NCBI GenBank assembly: GCA_022703625.1
Contig: JAKLDH010000005.1
Location: 1 to 55,846, forward strand
From: Cyanobacteriota bacterium
Lineage (GTDB): Bacteria; Cyanobacteriota; Vampirovibrionia; Gastranaerophilales; UBA9971
DNA length: 55,846 bases
Direction: 5' to 3'
Shown: positions 43,094 through 50,718 of the stretch, piece by piece
How the letters are laid out: each line of letters begins with the position of its first letter
How positions within the stretch are numbered: position 1 is the first letter of the stretch
The notes under the pieces: model-generated
Seen by the model: only the letters and a program-made list of their open reading frames with translations
The model's database searches: none
What the model was told of the DNA's origin: nothing
Made by a program: the position numbers and the translations under genes

Positions 43094-43528
43094 TTATATT
43101 ATTTCAATGTTTTTATCCTGCATAAAAACGGTGAATTCTTTATCAATAGTAAATATATGATTTTTAAGCCATTCTGCTAAAATAATATTTATATGTTCTA
43201 TCATTCCTGAAGAAAGCTCTTTTGGTCTGGTTTCTCTGGAAAAATAATACCTGAACGTTTTATAAAGATTTTTGAATATTTCATGTTCAGTGCGTAATTG
43301 ATTATAGCCGGGGAATTTATACCGTTTTGCGTAATATTCCTCCAGCATCATATGCAGGGTCATGTAATTGTCAAGTTCGTCTATTACTTCTTCTGTTTCG
43401 ATTGTGGAAATTAAGTTCTGCTCGCAAAAATCTATGATTTCATTTAATAAAGCAAATATTCTTTGATGCTGCTCGTCTATAATCCTGATGTTTGTTTCAA
43501 AGTCCTTATTCCATTCCAGTTTTTCCAT
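43094..43528 (-). CDS. Bacteriohemerythrin
   Basis: 144 aa, four-helix bundle. Iron ligands are visible: H21 in IDEQHQRIF, H58 and E62 in YMTLHMMLEEYY, H81 in RTEHEIF and H118/D122-like residues in LKNHIFTIDKEF. The N-terminal LEWNKDFETNIRIIDEQH is the family opening. It binds O2, and may supply or sense oxygen or nitric oxide. An unusual cargo for a phage, but common in Melainabacteria-type hosts. AAAATGGAA context gives the start. Confidence 0.85.
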   Translation of the reverse strand: MEKLEWNKDFETNIRIIDEQHQRIFALLNEIIDFCEQNLISTIETEEVIDELDNYMTLHMMLEEYYAKRYKFPGYNQLRTEHEIFKNLYKTFRYYFSRETRPKELSSGMIEHINIILAEWLKNHIFTIDKEFTVFMQDKNIEII

Positions 43529-43604
43529 TTTTTAAACCCTGATATAATTATTTCTATATTAATTTATACCTGCGGATTAAAAACTTAAAGACCTGATTCG
43601 GCAG

Positions 43605-43706
43605 TTATTTATGGACAGGGTTCTTTGTCATTTTTATAGCGGCAATCACTATAAGAATAAAAAATCCGGCGGCAACTCCAAATTGCAAAATTTCAATTCC
43701 TGTCAT
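43605..43706 (-). CDS. Single-helix membrane microprotein, 33 aa
   Basis: ATG 43706 after TTGGAGAAATAAA encodes MTGIEILQFGVAAGFFILIV and then AAIKMTKNPVHK. One helix (residues 6-23) with a basic tail, like the 4130 and 46081 microproteins. No two-helix partner next to it. The opposite-strand frame is a shadow. Confidence 0.5.
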   Translation of the reverse strand: MTGIEILQFGVAAGFFILIVIAAIKMTKNPVHK

Positions 43707-43867
43707 TTTATTTCTCCAATCTGTTTAATAATATTTCATTTTGTAAAAAATAAAGGTATATTCAGAAATCCTAAATTCAACCCTGTTTTTATATATTTAG
43801 AATACTCTACATTTAATTAAGTTTAAATTAAATTTAAATGTGGTATTATAATAATATTAGATTAAGT

Positions 43868-44198
43868 TAATTAAATAAACCGAGAAGGGAGCGGCTACTC
43901 CCCCTCAGTTCAACAGATTACAGGAATCTATCGAATAGTTTAACAAGTGGCGCTGCTAGGCTTTTAGCAGCGTTTTTGTCTATCAGAAAAATACCAATAA
44001 ACATAACGGCTAATATAGCAGTAATTGCCACCTGTGTAGATATTGTTATATCCACTTGTGTTAATCTCCTTTCAAGGCATTGCTAACATAAATCAAGACT
44101 TGCCTAAGGTCTTAACTAAATCTAAATTTCATAGTTTTCCTTTTTGAAACAAAAATGTTAGTATGCTGAAAGACTGAGGTTCTCGGCTTATTTAATTA
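43868..44198. repeat. Inverted repeats flanking a microprotein gene
   Basis: TAATTAAATAAACCGAGAA at 43868-43886 and TTCTCGGCTTATTTAATTA at 44180-44198 are inverted copies with one mismatch in 19. Further in, CCTCAG (43903) mirrors CTGAGG (44174). They enclose the 45-aa microprotein gene and look like the ends of a small cassette, or paired terminators. Confidence 0.45.
43918..44055 (-). CDS. Single-helix membrane microprotein, 45 aa
   Basis: GTG 44055 with AAAGGAG 10 bases upstream encodes a protein starting MDITISTQVAITAILAVMFI. One helix (about 8-25), then DKNAAKSLAAPLVKLFDRFL, an amphipathic tail. It lies between the early region and terminase genes, antisense. Similar in size to the cassette microproteins but with a longer tail. 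A toxin-like or holin-like role is possible but unproven. Confidence 0.5.
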   Translation of the reverse strand: MDITISTQVAITAILAVMFIGIFLIDKNAAKSLAAPLVKLFDRFL

Positions 44199-44342
44199 TC
44201 AAAGAACTGTTATATAAGTAAAAATGATTATTTTAAAATAGTCAATAAATATACAAGTAGTTAAGAATTATTTTTAACAATTTGTTTGTTACTTGACAAC
44301 ATAGAATTTAAAATTTAAACCCCCAAAGATAAAGGCAAATCT
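44199..44342 (+). promoter_or_regulatory. Upstream region of the late (terminase) operon
   Basis: TTGACA at 44293-44298 is an ideal -35 box but is followed by only weak -10 candidates (TTTAAA at 44314), about 30 bases before ATG 44343. A weak -10 would fit a late promoter that needs an activator. No gene in this stretch. Confidence 0.35.
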
Positions 44343-44789
44343 ATGCCAAGAAAAATGAATGCGATGCAGATTGAATTCTGCAAATATTATCTTGAATCCT
44401 GCGACGCTTGCGAGCCTAACGCATATAATGCCGCGCTTAAAGCAGGGTATTCGCAATCTGTCGCTAAAACTTATCCCTATAAATGGTTGCAACGACAGGA
44501 TTATAAAGATTATATCAATCTGCTGAAAGCTAAACATCAGCAGGAAAATGAATATACAATAGAAAAATATCTCGATGAGCTTGACCATGTCCAAAAACAA
44601 GCTCTTTCCGACGGGAACGTCAGTTTAACTCTGCGTATTCTTCAGGCAAAAGCTAAAGTTTACGGATTTGACAAGCTCACGATGAAAGACAAAAAAGATT
44701 ATCAACAGTTTACCCCCAAAATAGATGTATTTGAAAAAATAGAAGAGAAAGCCCATGTTTTTGAAAAAATTAGACATACCAACGCTTAA
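44343..44789 (+). CDS. Terminase small subunit
   Basis: 148 aa. MNAMQIEFCKYYLES, NAYNAALKAGYSQSVAKTYPYKWLQ and DYKDYINLLK are the Terminase_2 pattern, a DNA-binding HTH followed by an oligomerisation helix. It recognises the packaging site, often in or near its own gene. AAAGG precedes ATG 44343. It overlaps the large subunit gene by 35 bases. Confidence 0.85.
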   Translation: MPRKMNAMQIEFCKYYLESCDACEPNAYNAALKAGYSQSVAKTYPYKWLQRQDYKDYINLLKAKHQQENEYTIEKYLDELDHVQKQALSDGNVSLTLRILQAKAKVYGFDKLTMKDKKDYQQFTPKIDVFEKIEEKAHVFEKIRHTNA

Positions 44790-46077
44790 AGCGATTTATC
44801 AGGTTACAATCCTTGAAAATCCTTATATCCCCGTAATCCCCACAGATAAACAACTCGAATTCCTGCTGAATTTTGACAAAGAAATTCTCTATGGCGGAGC
44901 TGCAGGCGGCGGGAAATCTGCCGCGCTCCTTATGGCAGCTCTCATGTTCGTTGAAGACCCCGATTATAAAGGGTTGATTCTTAGAAGAACTTACTCGCAG
45001 CTTACACTTCCCGGCGCATTAATGGATATGAGTTTTGAATGGCTCGGCGGGACTGACGCAAAATGGTGTGGGCAAGAAAAACAATGGATTTTTCCCTCCG
45101 GCGCAACTCTTAACTTCGGATATCTCGACGCTGAACAAGATAAATACAGGTATCAAGGCGCAGCGTTTCATTTTGTCGGGTTTGACGAGCTAACGCAGTT
45201 CTCTGAGGCTCAATATACTTATTTGTTCTCCAGAACAAGAAAAATGAATGATTCTAAAATCCCTTTACGGTTTAGAAGCGCGTCTAATCCTGGCGGGATC
45301 GGGCATGAGTGGGTGAAAGACAGGTTTATAACGCAAAATAGCCCTGAAAGAAAATTTGTTCCGGCAACTATACAGGATAATCCGCACTTAGAGAAAGAAT
45401 CTTACCTCGAAAACCTCTCAAATCTTGATCCTGTAACAAGAAAACAGCTTCAAGAGGGTAACTGGGACGTTATTCAAGGAGGAAACTTTTTCAGGCAGGA
45501 AAAATTTGAGGTCGTGGATATTTATCCGAAAAATGCCCATTCTGTCAGATACTGGGATTTAGCGGCAACTCAGGAATGCTCAAATAAAGATTCCGACTAT
45601 ACCGCAGGCGTTAAAATCTGTGAACAAAACGGCATTTATTGGATTGTCGACGTTATAAGAAAAAAACTCTCACCTGCCGGCGTTGAAAGCTTAATCAGGC
45701 AAACCGCCGAGCTTGACGGGATTCGCGCGGAAATTTTTATGGAGCAGGAACCCGGAAGCTCCGGGTTAAATACTATTAGCCATTATGCAAGAAATATTCT
45801 TGCAGGATACTGTTTTAAAGGAGTTAAATCAACAGGAAGCAAGATTTTAAGAGCAAAACCTCTTGCCTCAGCCGTTGAAAACAATAACGTAAAGCTTGTG
45901 CGGGGAGCCTGGAACAGAGAATTTATTAATGAATGCGCCGTTTTTCCGCAAAAAGGTTTTCATGACGATATGGTCGACGCCGCTTCGGGGGCTTTTCAGC
46001 AGTTGCAAAAAGGCGGCGCCGTTCAGATATCCTCACAAAAACTCGACCGCTCTTCAGGCGTTACAAGAGGGTATTAA
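44755..46077 (+). CDS. Terminase large subunit
   Basis: 440 aa. Walker A GGAAGGGKS (47-55), Walker B FHFVGFDE with D144/E145, and coupling motif RSASNPGG (about 174-181). The C-terminal RNase-H-type nuclease has D268 (RYWDLAAT), E330 (FMEQEPGSSG) and GFHDDMVDA (401-409). Complete ATPase plus nuclease. It packages DNA into the prohead. The type suggests headful (pac) or cos cannot be told from sequence. The C-terminus is complete, so packaging should be functional. Confidence 0.95.
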   Translation: MFLKKLDIPTLKAIYQVTILENPYIPVIPTDKQLEFLLNFDKEILYGGAAGGGKSAALLMAALMFVEDPDYKGLILRRTYSQLTLPGALMDMSFEWLGGTDAKWCGQEKQWIFPSGATLNFGYLDAEQDKYRYQGAAFHFVGFDELTQFSEAQYTYLFSRTRKMNDSKIPLRFRSASNPGGIGHEWVKDRFITQNSPERKFVPATIQDNPHLEKESYLENLSNLDPVTRKQLQEGNWDVIQGGNFFRQEKFEVVDIYPKNAHSVRYWDLAATQECSNKDSDYTAGVKICEQNGIYWIVDVIRKKLSPAGVESLIRQTAELDGIRAEIFMEQEPGSSGLNTISHYARNILAGYCFKGVKSTGSKILRAKPLASAVENNNVKLVRGAWNREFINECAVFPQKGFHDDMVDAASGAFQQLQKGGAVQISSQKLDRSSGVTRGY

Positions 46078-46080
46078 TGC

Positions 46081-46194
46081 TTAAGAATTTTTGTGGGAAT
46101 CATCCCATCTTTTATCTGACCTATGCATCCACCAAAGGAATTGACCTGCTATAATTAAAACGCCTACAAATCCTATAATTTCCCAAGTCGTCAT
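46081..46194 (-). CDS. Single-helix membrane microprotein, 37 aa
   Basis: ATG 46194 to TAA 46081, with AAAGGAG inside the end of the upstream gene. Sequence begins MTTWEIIGFVGVLIIAGQFL, one helix, then a polar tail (WWMHRSDKRWDDSHKNS). It starts one base after the stop of the two-helix gene 46196-46438, so translation is coupled. Cassette inserted between terminase and the tagged-protein genes. Confidence 0.6.
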   Translation of the reverse strand: MTTWEIIGFVGVLIIAGQFLWWMHRSDKRWDDSHKNS

Positions 46195-46195
46195 T

Positions 46196-46438
46196 TTATT
46201 TGCTCCTTTCAAAATCTTTTATTAAATTTTCAATTTTATCTTCCTGTTTTACACAGCCGTTTAAAAATAAAAAGATTAAAATAAATCCTATTGTAAAAAA
46301 TATTTTTTCCCATAAACCTTCATCAAATCTGAAAACTAGACTTATAGTTCCTGCGATAACCAGAAACAAGGCTGTCCATCTTGTGTTTCTAAGATGAATT
46401 TCAAAATTTATTTTTTGTTTTAAAGTTTCTCTGTCCAT
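46196..46438 (-). CDS. Two-helix small membrane protein, 80 aa (cassette family)
   Basis: Charged N-terminus (MDRETLKQKINFEIHLRNTR), helix 1 WTALFLVIAGTISLVF, loop, helix 2 FFTIGFILIFLFLNG, and a tail QEDKIENLIKDFERSK. The layout and the ENLIKDF-type end match 50356-50595 (DNLITKL) and the broken copy at the window ends. Convergent to the terminase genes. No known family. Confidence 0.6.
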   Translation of the reverse strand: MDRETLKQKINFEIHLRNTRWTALFLVIAGTISLVFRFDEGLWEKIFFTIGFILIFLFLNGCVKQEDKIENLIKDFERSK

Positions 46439-46510
46439 AAGATTTATTATACTTTTTTAAACAGAAAAAAGCTATAAGCTTTATCTTTGAACTATATTAC
46501 TTATCAAGCG
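46439..46510. other. Short gap, nothing recognised
   Basis: AT-rich stretch upstream of the two-helix cassette. It should hold that cassette's promoter on the minus strand, but no clear boxes are seen. Followed by repeats R3 and R2c, which fill the rest of the 323-bp gap. Confidence 0.3.
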
Positions 46511-46600
46511 TTGTATACTAAACGACAAAACTGATTAACATGAATTGCCGACGGAATAATGAGGAGCACTCATTAAATGTAAACAGATTAATGACTTTTA
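46511..46600. repeat. Repeat R3, copy 2
   Basis: Starts TATACTAAACGACAAAACTG and ends TTAATGACTTTTA, matching 35810-35899 across about 88 bp. The central hairpin is TAATGAG/CTCATTA. It directly abuts element R2c. Confidence 0.55.
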
Positions 46601-46605
46601 TTATA

Positions 46606-46752
46606 ATACCAATTTGCAATCAATTTAGTATTAAATCTCCCCCCCCCTGCCCCCTCCCCAAGGGAGGGGAAGAAGAGTTGATAAGGTTTTTGCCGGCTAC
46701 GCCGGCAAAAACCTTATCAAAAAATATTACTCTTTGGATTGCAACTTGGTAT
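46606..46752. repeat. Hairpin element R2c with ATACCAA ends
   Basis: Left end ATACCAATTTGCAATCAA and right end TTGGATTGCAACTTGGTAT are inverted copies with a few mismatches. The centre holds a 20-bp perfect stem (arm TTGATAAGGTTTTTGCCGGC, loop tac) and a C-rich/G-rich block. The ATACCAA ends relate it to R2a and R2b. No frame inside. Confidence 0.6.
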
Positions 46753-46761
46753 AAGAACAGA

Positions 46762-47238
46762 TTAAGCGATAAATATATCTTCTTCGGGTTTGATTTTTAG
46801 AATCTCTTTAACTTTTAAATCCGCCAGTTCCATCGCTTTTTTTATGCCGGTTGAAAAACTTTCAGGCGTTATATTCACTTCGCCGGTTTTTTTATCTCTT
46901 AAGTTCAGTTTTGTAAGAAATGAAGGGGCTTTTGTTTGGCTGTTTAAATCTGTTTGCGGTTCAAAGGCGGTTTTTAAAAGCTGATATTGAGAAATCATAT
47001 CGTCAATATTCTTGTGAGTCGTTGTAATGTTAAAAATATCCCCTTTTGCGGGAGTTATTGATATATCAAAATCTTTTGTGGTATAAATAAGCTCATCTTT
47101 TTCGGACTTCCAGGCTTTTATAAAGGCGTCTGAAGCTTCCGGTGTAAACGTATCACGCGCGTTTGATTCTGAGCCTTCTAAATAGACTGTTCCAAAGTTA
47201 GGCGTATTCTGCTTTGAGTTTACGTTTCCAATTATCAC
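46762..47238 (-). CDS. Hypothetical protein with N-terminal PxF leader, 158 aa
   Basis: GTG 47238, with GGGGAAAG upstream. The N-terminus MIIGNVNSKQNTPNFGTVYL has P13-x-F15, like three other proteins of this window. The remainder is soluble alpha/beta (RDTFTPEASDAFIKAWKSEKD, DISITPAKGDIFNITTTHK). No known family. Its 75-bp leader is nearly identical to that of the S8 peptidase gene upstream, so the two genes may be co-regulated. Confidence 0.55.
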   Translation of the reverse strand: MIIGNVNSKQNTPNFGTVYLEGSESNARDTFTPEASDAFIKAWKSEKDELIYTTKDFDISITPAKGDIFNITTTHKNIDDMISQYQLLKTAFEPQTDLNSQTKAPSFLTKLNLRDKKTGEVNITPESFSTGIKKAMELADLKVKEILKIKPEEDIFIA

Positions 47239-47312
47239 TTTTCTTTCCCCTTTAATTTATTAAATTCATGTTTTAACAAAACATATAAAAGGAAAAATTT
47301 TACTTTTATTTA
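47239..47312 (-). repeat. Duplicated leader L1
   Basis: About 75 bp in front of the 46762-47238 gene, repeated at 48383-48458 before the S8 peptidase gene. It includes the shared GGGAAAGAAAA ribosome site before GTG and a small hairpin ATGTTTT-gtt-AAAACAT. Only a few bases differ. Confidence 0.65.
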
Positions 47313-48382
47313 AAAAATTTTGCTTGTAAATCTTTTCCTAAAGCCACAGGGGCTGAAAAAGAACTACCGGCAATACAATTAACTATATTTTTTGTTCTTC
47401 CGGAATTTTCCGGATCATAAACAATCACTTCGTTTTTCTTGCGAAAAACTTCCCCGATTTTATTATCATTAATAGATACAAATTCCCCCAAATTTACTAG
47501 GTAATAATAATCTTTTTCTTCAATTAATTCCCTATTAAAAAGACCTCCTAAAGAAAATAATTTGTTAGAAACAGAAGATAAATCTCCTTCTTCAATTTTA
47601 TCCCAATCTTCTTTTGTCGCTATAACTTCTTGTGCTTTTCTGCCAATAAATTTTTTTGCCTGGGATTCTTTGCCCGAAACTTCCGAATCCAATATTTCAG
47701 GCTTATCATCACCGGTTAAATCAAATCCGCCTTCTACTTTTGTGATATTATAAACAGCTTTTTCCCACCGATTGGCTAAACTATTAGATAAAATTTTATC
47801 TCCCTGACCATTTAAGCCACCAACATTAATAGTTTTATCTGATAGATTATATAGATTAAACGATTCAAATCCAAAAGCATTGCCAAGCGCTATATATATT
47901 GAAGACTTAAATTTATTTACTATATCTCCAAACTTATCAATTGTTTGTGCTGATGTATTATCATCTGTGTATTTACTCTTTCTTAATAAATTCATAATAC
48001 TATCTGAGTTTGCTTTTAAATTTACAGGATTAACATTATTAAAAATACCATAATGACAGGGATTTCCTAATGAAATATTGATGGCATCATATTTTTTATC
48101 AATATTTAATAAAGTTTCAAGCATATCTTTCTCATTATAATCGGTTGTTCCATTAGAAAATTTCGGTAATATTATTTTATCTATTTTAGCTTTTGGACAA
48201 TACGCTTTTATAAATCTTTCAACAATATCTCCATGACTACAATCATTAATGCCATCTCCATCAATATCATACTTTTTTTCCACATCAATCATCAGAACTT
48301 TTGGATTTTGTGTGTTTTTAAAAGAAACTTTTTGTTTGAAAATAGGCATTTGCTGATTTGAACTTAGATTTACAACAGACAC
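47306..48382 (-). CDS. Subtilisin-like serine protease (S8 family) with PxF leader
   Basis: 358 aa from GTG 48382. Catalytic blocks in order: D33 (VLMIDVEKK), H50 (CSHGDIVERF, matching HGTxVA), INISLG (like VINMSLG), N168 (YIALGNAFG, oxyanion Asn), TINVGGLNGQG (like ITVGAxxxxG) and S341 (CIAGSSFSAPVALG, matching GTSxAAP). DIDGDGIND (39-47) inserts a calcium-loop-like sequence between D and H. No signal peptide and no prodomain; instead a short leader with P13-x-F15. All four active-site residues are present, so it may be active. Confidence 0.75.
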   Translation of the reverse strand: MSVVNLSSNQQMPIFKQKVSFKNTQNPKVLMIDVEKKYDIDGDGINDCSHGDIVERFIKAYCPKAKIDKIILPKFSNGTTDYNEKDMLETLLNIDKKYDAINISLGNPCHYGIFNNVNPVNLKANSDSIMNLLRKSKYTDDNTSAQTIDKFGDIVNKFKSSIYIALGNAFGFESFNLYNLSDKTINVGGLNGQGDKILSNSLANRWEKAVYNITKVEGGFDLTGDDKPEILDSEVSGKESQAKKFIGRKAQEVIATKEDWDKIEEGDLSSVSNKLFSLGGLFNRELIEEKDYYYLVNLGEFVSINDNKIGEVFRKKNEVIVYDPENSGRTKNIVNCIAGSSFSAPVALGKDLQAKFFK

Positions 48383-48458
48383 TTTTCTTTCCCTTTAATT
48401 TATTAAATTCATGTTTTAACAAAACATATAAAAGGAAAAAATTTACTTTTATTTAAAA
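48383..48458 (-). repeat. Duplicated leader L2
   Basis: Second copy of the 75-bp leader found at 47239-47312, here before the S8 peptidase GTG. Same ribosome site and hairpin. It may carry a shared promoter. Confidence 0.65.
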
Positions 48459-48540
48459 AAAATTTATTTAGCTGAATATGCCTTTATTTTGTCTATAATT
48501 TCTTGATAATCCAAGCCCGTTCGCCTTCTGTAAGTTCAAT

Positions 48541-48654
48541 TTATTTGCAATTGTCGTTTTTACATGGGTCGATTTTTGTAAAGTTAATCGCCCAATATAA
48601 TGTTACTATCGCTATAAATGCAACCCCAAAATAAGTTATTATATCGTATATCAT
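48541..48654 (-). CDS. Single-helix membrane microprotein, 37 aa
   Basis: ATG 48654 encodes MIYDIITYFGVAFIAIVTLY then WAINFTKIDPCKNDNCK. One helix (7-24), and two cysteines in the tail. The ribosome site is weak (AGAG). It is divergent from the portal gene 76 bases away. Same size class as the other cassette microproteins, without a two-helix partner. Confidence 0.45.
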   Translation of the reverse strand: MIYDIITYFGVAFIAIVTLYWAINFTKIDPCKNDNCK

Positions 48655-48730
48655 TTTTTTTAACTCTAAACTTTTATACTGCAAATAATTATACCAAATT
48701 TTTATAAAAAATACAGATTTGAGGTAAAAT

Positions 48731-49945
48731 ATGAAATTTTTTGATTTTTTTAAACCCCAAAAATCAACTCCGAAAAAACGCTATTATAATGAATCTCCTC
48801 CTCTGCTCGGGCAGGAGCTGGCTAAAAGAGAACGGCTCGATCTTAATTTTATTCTCGGATATCTGCCTGATCCCGACGAAATCCTCTCTAATACAGGCAA
48901 AAATATCTCCGCTTACAGAAAATTAATGCTTGATTCTCAGGTCAGAGCCTGCGTTAATTCCAGAAAAGCCGGAACTATGAGCCTTCTTTGGGAAATTGAC
49001 AGGGGGAAAACAAAAACTCCGCAATCTTTGCTTATTAAGGATTTATACAGCCGCCTTGATATTGACGGCATTAACAACGCCATTCTTAACGCTCCAATGT
49101 TCGGGTTTCAACCTATTGAAATTGTTTGGGACAAAGTCGGCGAGTATATCCTCCCTGTGAACCTGATTCCTAAAAATCCCGAATGGTTTTTATTCGATAA
49201 AGACAATAATTTAAGGCTTGCTACTCTTAATAACGGCTTTTGTGGCGAGCTTTTACCTGATAAAAAATTCTTGACGCCCACTTATAACGACATTAACAAT
49301 AAATATTTTAACCCGTACGGCGACAGGATTCTTTCTTCGTGTTTCTGGCACGTTACTTTTAAAAAGTCCGGCTTTAAATGGTGGGTTACTTTCGCTGAAA
49401 AATACGGCATGCCCTATATTATCGGCAAGCTTCCACGCTCAACAATGGATTCTGACAGAGAAAACATGAAAAATCAACTCGAAAATATGGTTAGTGATGC
49501 TGTGGCGGTAATTTCCGATGACGCTCAACTTGATTTCATTGAACCGGCAGGGAAAAATGCCAGCTCTGAACTTTATGACAAATTGATTACCGCTTGCGAT
49601 CAGGCAATTTCTAAGGCTATTCTTGGACAAACACTTACTACCGACGGGAATCACGGAGATTCAGGCTCATACGCTCTCGGCAAAGTTCATGCTGGCGTTA
49701 GAGATGATATCGTTTATTCTGATAAAAAAATTGTCGAAAACACTCATAACCAGCTTATTAAATGGATTTGGGAAATTAACTTTAATTCCGGCGAAATTCC
49801 TGAGTTCTCGATGTTTGAGGAAGAAAATATTGACAAAACTCTTGCGGAACGTGATGAAATACTCGTTAAACAGGGCGTTAAGTTCTCTAAGTCTTATTAC
49901 ATTAACAACTATGGACTTGCAGATAAGGATTTTGAAATTTTATAA
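48731..49945 (+). CDS. Portal protein, Mu gp29-like (DUF935)
   Basis: 404 aa. LDSQVRACVNSRKAGTMSLLWEID (about 69-92), NAPMFGFQPIEIVWDKVG and KYGMPYIIGKLPRSTMDSDRENM are hallmarks of DUF935 portals. QTLTTDGNHGDSGSYALGKVH (about 297-317) is the wing/crown region. The 12-subunit ring is the DNA entry channel. GAGG precedes ATG 48731. The family member is a little shorter than Mu gp29 but ends normally. No gp30/F-type minor head gene follows. Confidence 0.9.
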   Translation: MKFFDFFKPQKSTPKKRYYNESPPLLGQELAKRERLDLNFILGYLPDPDEILSNTGKNISAYRKLMLDSQVRACVNSRKAGTMSLLWEIDRGKTKTPQSLLIKDLYSRLDIDGINNAILNAPMFGFQPIEIVWDKVGEYILPVNLIPKNPEWFLFDKDNNLRLATLNNGFCGELLPDKKFLTPTYNDINNKYFNPYGDRILSSCFWHVTFKKSGFKWWVTFAEKYGMPYIIGKLPRSTMDSDRENMKNQLENMVSDAVAVISDDAQLDFIEPAGKNASSELYDKLITACDQAISKAILGQTLTTDGNHGDSGSYALGKVHAGVRDDIVYSDKKIVENTHNQLIKWIWEINFNSGEIPEFSMFEEENIDKTLAERDEILVKQGVKFSKSYYINNYGLADKDFEIL

Positions 49946-50034
49946 GGGATTATAAAACAAATTAAGCGGGGGTTTTGTCGTCTGCTGTTGCTATAATAAC
50001 ACTTGCAATCATACCTCCTGTAAAAATTATAAAT
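49946..50034. other. Gap between portal gene and MITE R1, remnant frame
   Basis: About 90 bp. On the minus strand ACAGGAGGT directly precedes a 16-codon frame (MIASVIIATADDKTPA). The ribosome site is too close to its ATG and the frame is cut off by the MITE, so it is probably a remnant. Confidence 0.25.
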
Positions 50035-50164
50035 AACTCGAATTGCTAATTAGTCGAAACGCTGAAATAGATTGAAATTTTATTTTAATTTTTTATGCGG
50101 CTCGCAGGCTTTGCCTGCGAGCCGCTACGCCAAATATAAAATTATTTATTTAGCAATTCAAGTT
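50035..50164. repeat. MITE family R1, complete copy (130 bp)
   Basis: Ends AACTCGAATTGCTAA and TTAGCAATTCAAGTT (15 bp, one mismatch), flanked on both sides by AAAT (target duplication). The centre is a 13-bp perfect stem GCGGCTCGCAGGC with loop ttt, the inverse of the loop aaa in the other copy. The copy at the window ends is 40 bp longer because it has a second hairpin. No reading frame. Confidence 0.8.
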
Positions 50165-50201
50165 AAATAAAAGAATTAGTAAAAGATTATTTGTATTCAT
50201 T

Positions 50202-50354
50202 TTATTTCGCTTCTTTTTTAAGTTTTTCTAAAAAAGGATCGGGACGGTTTATTTTATAATTAAAATATAAGCCTAAGCCAAGAAGATATATACAAAATAG
50301 TATCTGAACAATTTCTGTGATGCCAATTGGTATTCCATTTACGTTAAAAATCAT
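50202..50354 (-). CDS. Single-helix membrane microprotein, 50 aa
   Basis: ATG 50354, with GGAGAGG upstream, starts MIFNVNGIPIGITEIVQILF, helix GITEIVQILFCIYLLGLGLYF, then NYKINRPDPFLEKLKKEAK. It begins one base after the stop of the two-helix gene 50356-50595, exactly as at 46194/46196. Convergent with the portal gene. Unknown function. Confidence 0.6.
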   Translation of the reverse strand: MIFNVNGIPIGITEIVQILFCIYLLGLGLYFNYKINRPDPFLEKLKKEAK

Positions 50355-50355
50355 T

Positions 50356-50595
50356 TTAATTCACCTCTCCTAGTTTTGTTATTAAATTATCAATTTCAAT
50401 TTCTTTTTTAAAATACGCTTGAAAAAATATTATTGAGAAAAGAAAACCTATCGGGAACAAAAACCAGGAAATAATATATCCCATATTAAACGCAACCGCA
50501 ATTGTACCGCCAATAGTTACTACGGTTGCATTCCAGAGATGGTTGCGAGTATCTCTTAACATATCTATTTTTTCTTTAATAACATCTTTTTCCAT
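50356..50595 (-). CDS. Two-helix small membrane protein, 79 aa (cassette family)
   Basis: MEKDVIKEKIDMLRDTRNHLWN, helix 1 ATVVTIGGTIAVAFNMGY, helix 2 SWFLFPIGFLFSIIFFQAYF, tail KKEIEIDNLITKLGEVN. This is the best preserved family member and the reference for the broken gene at 86-255 plus 55665-55718 (MKQDYIKEKI...FLCGYF...IEGLLKKL). No database family recognised. Confidence 0.65.
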   Translation of the reverse strand: MEKDVIKEKIDMLRDTRNHLWNATVVTIGGTIAVAFNMGYIISWFLFPIGFLFSIIFFQAYFKKEIEIDNLITKLGEVN

Positions 50596-50646
50596 ATTTA
50601 TATATTTTAGCTTTTAATTTTAAACAAGTCTATAAAACTGACAAAT

Positions 50647-50718
50647 AAAGGGGAGAATATGTGTATTTGCAAAAATACAGCGGTTGTTAACCTACTTTTG
50701 CGTAAGCAGACTGGGTAA
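50647..50718 (+). pseudogene. Truncated 5' copy of the 49-aa gene
   Basis: The ribosome site and first 11 codons (MCICKNTAVVNL) nearly equal 51160-51206, then the frame runs off into the hicB end and stops at 50718. It is the upstream member of a head / full / tail set of direct repeats around two hicAB modules. Confidence 0.55.

Noticed and set aside
43871-43910. Possible riboswitch-like fold before the terminase genes
   Set aside because: Only a simple hairpin and inverted repeats can be drawn. No conserved riboswitch core was seen.
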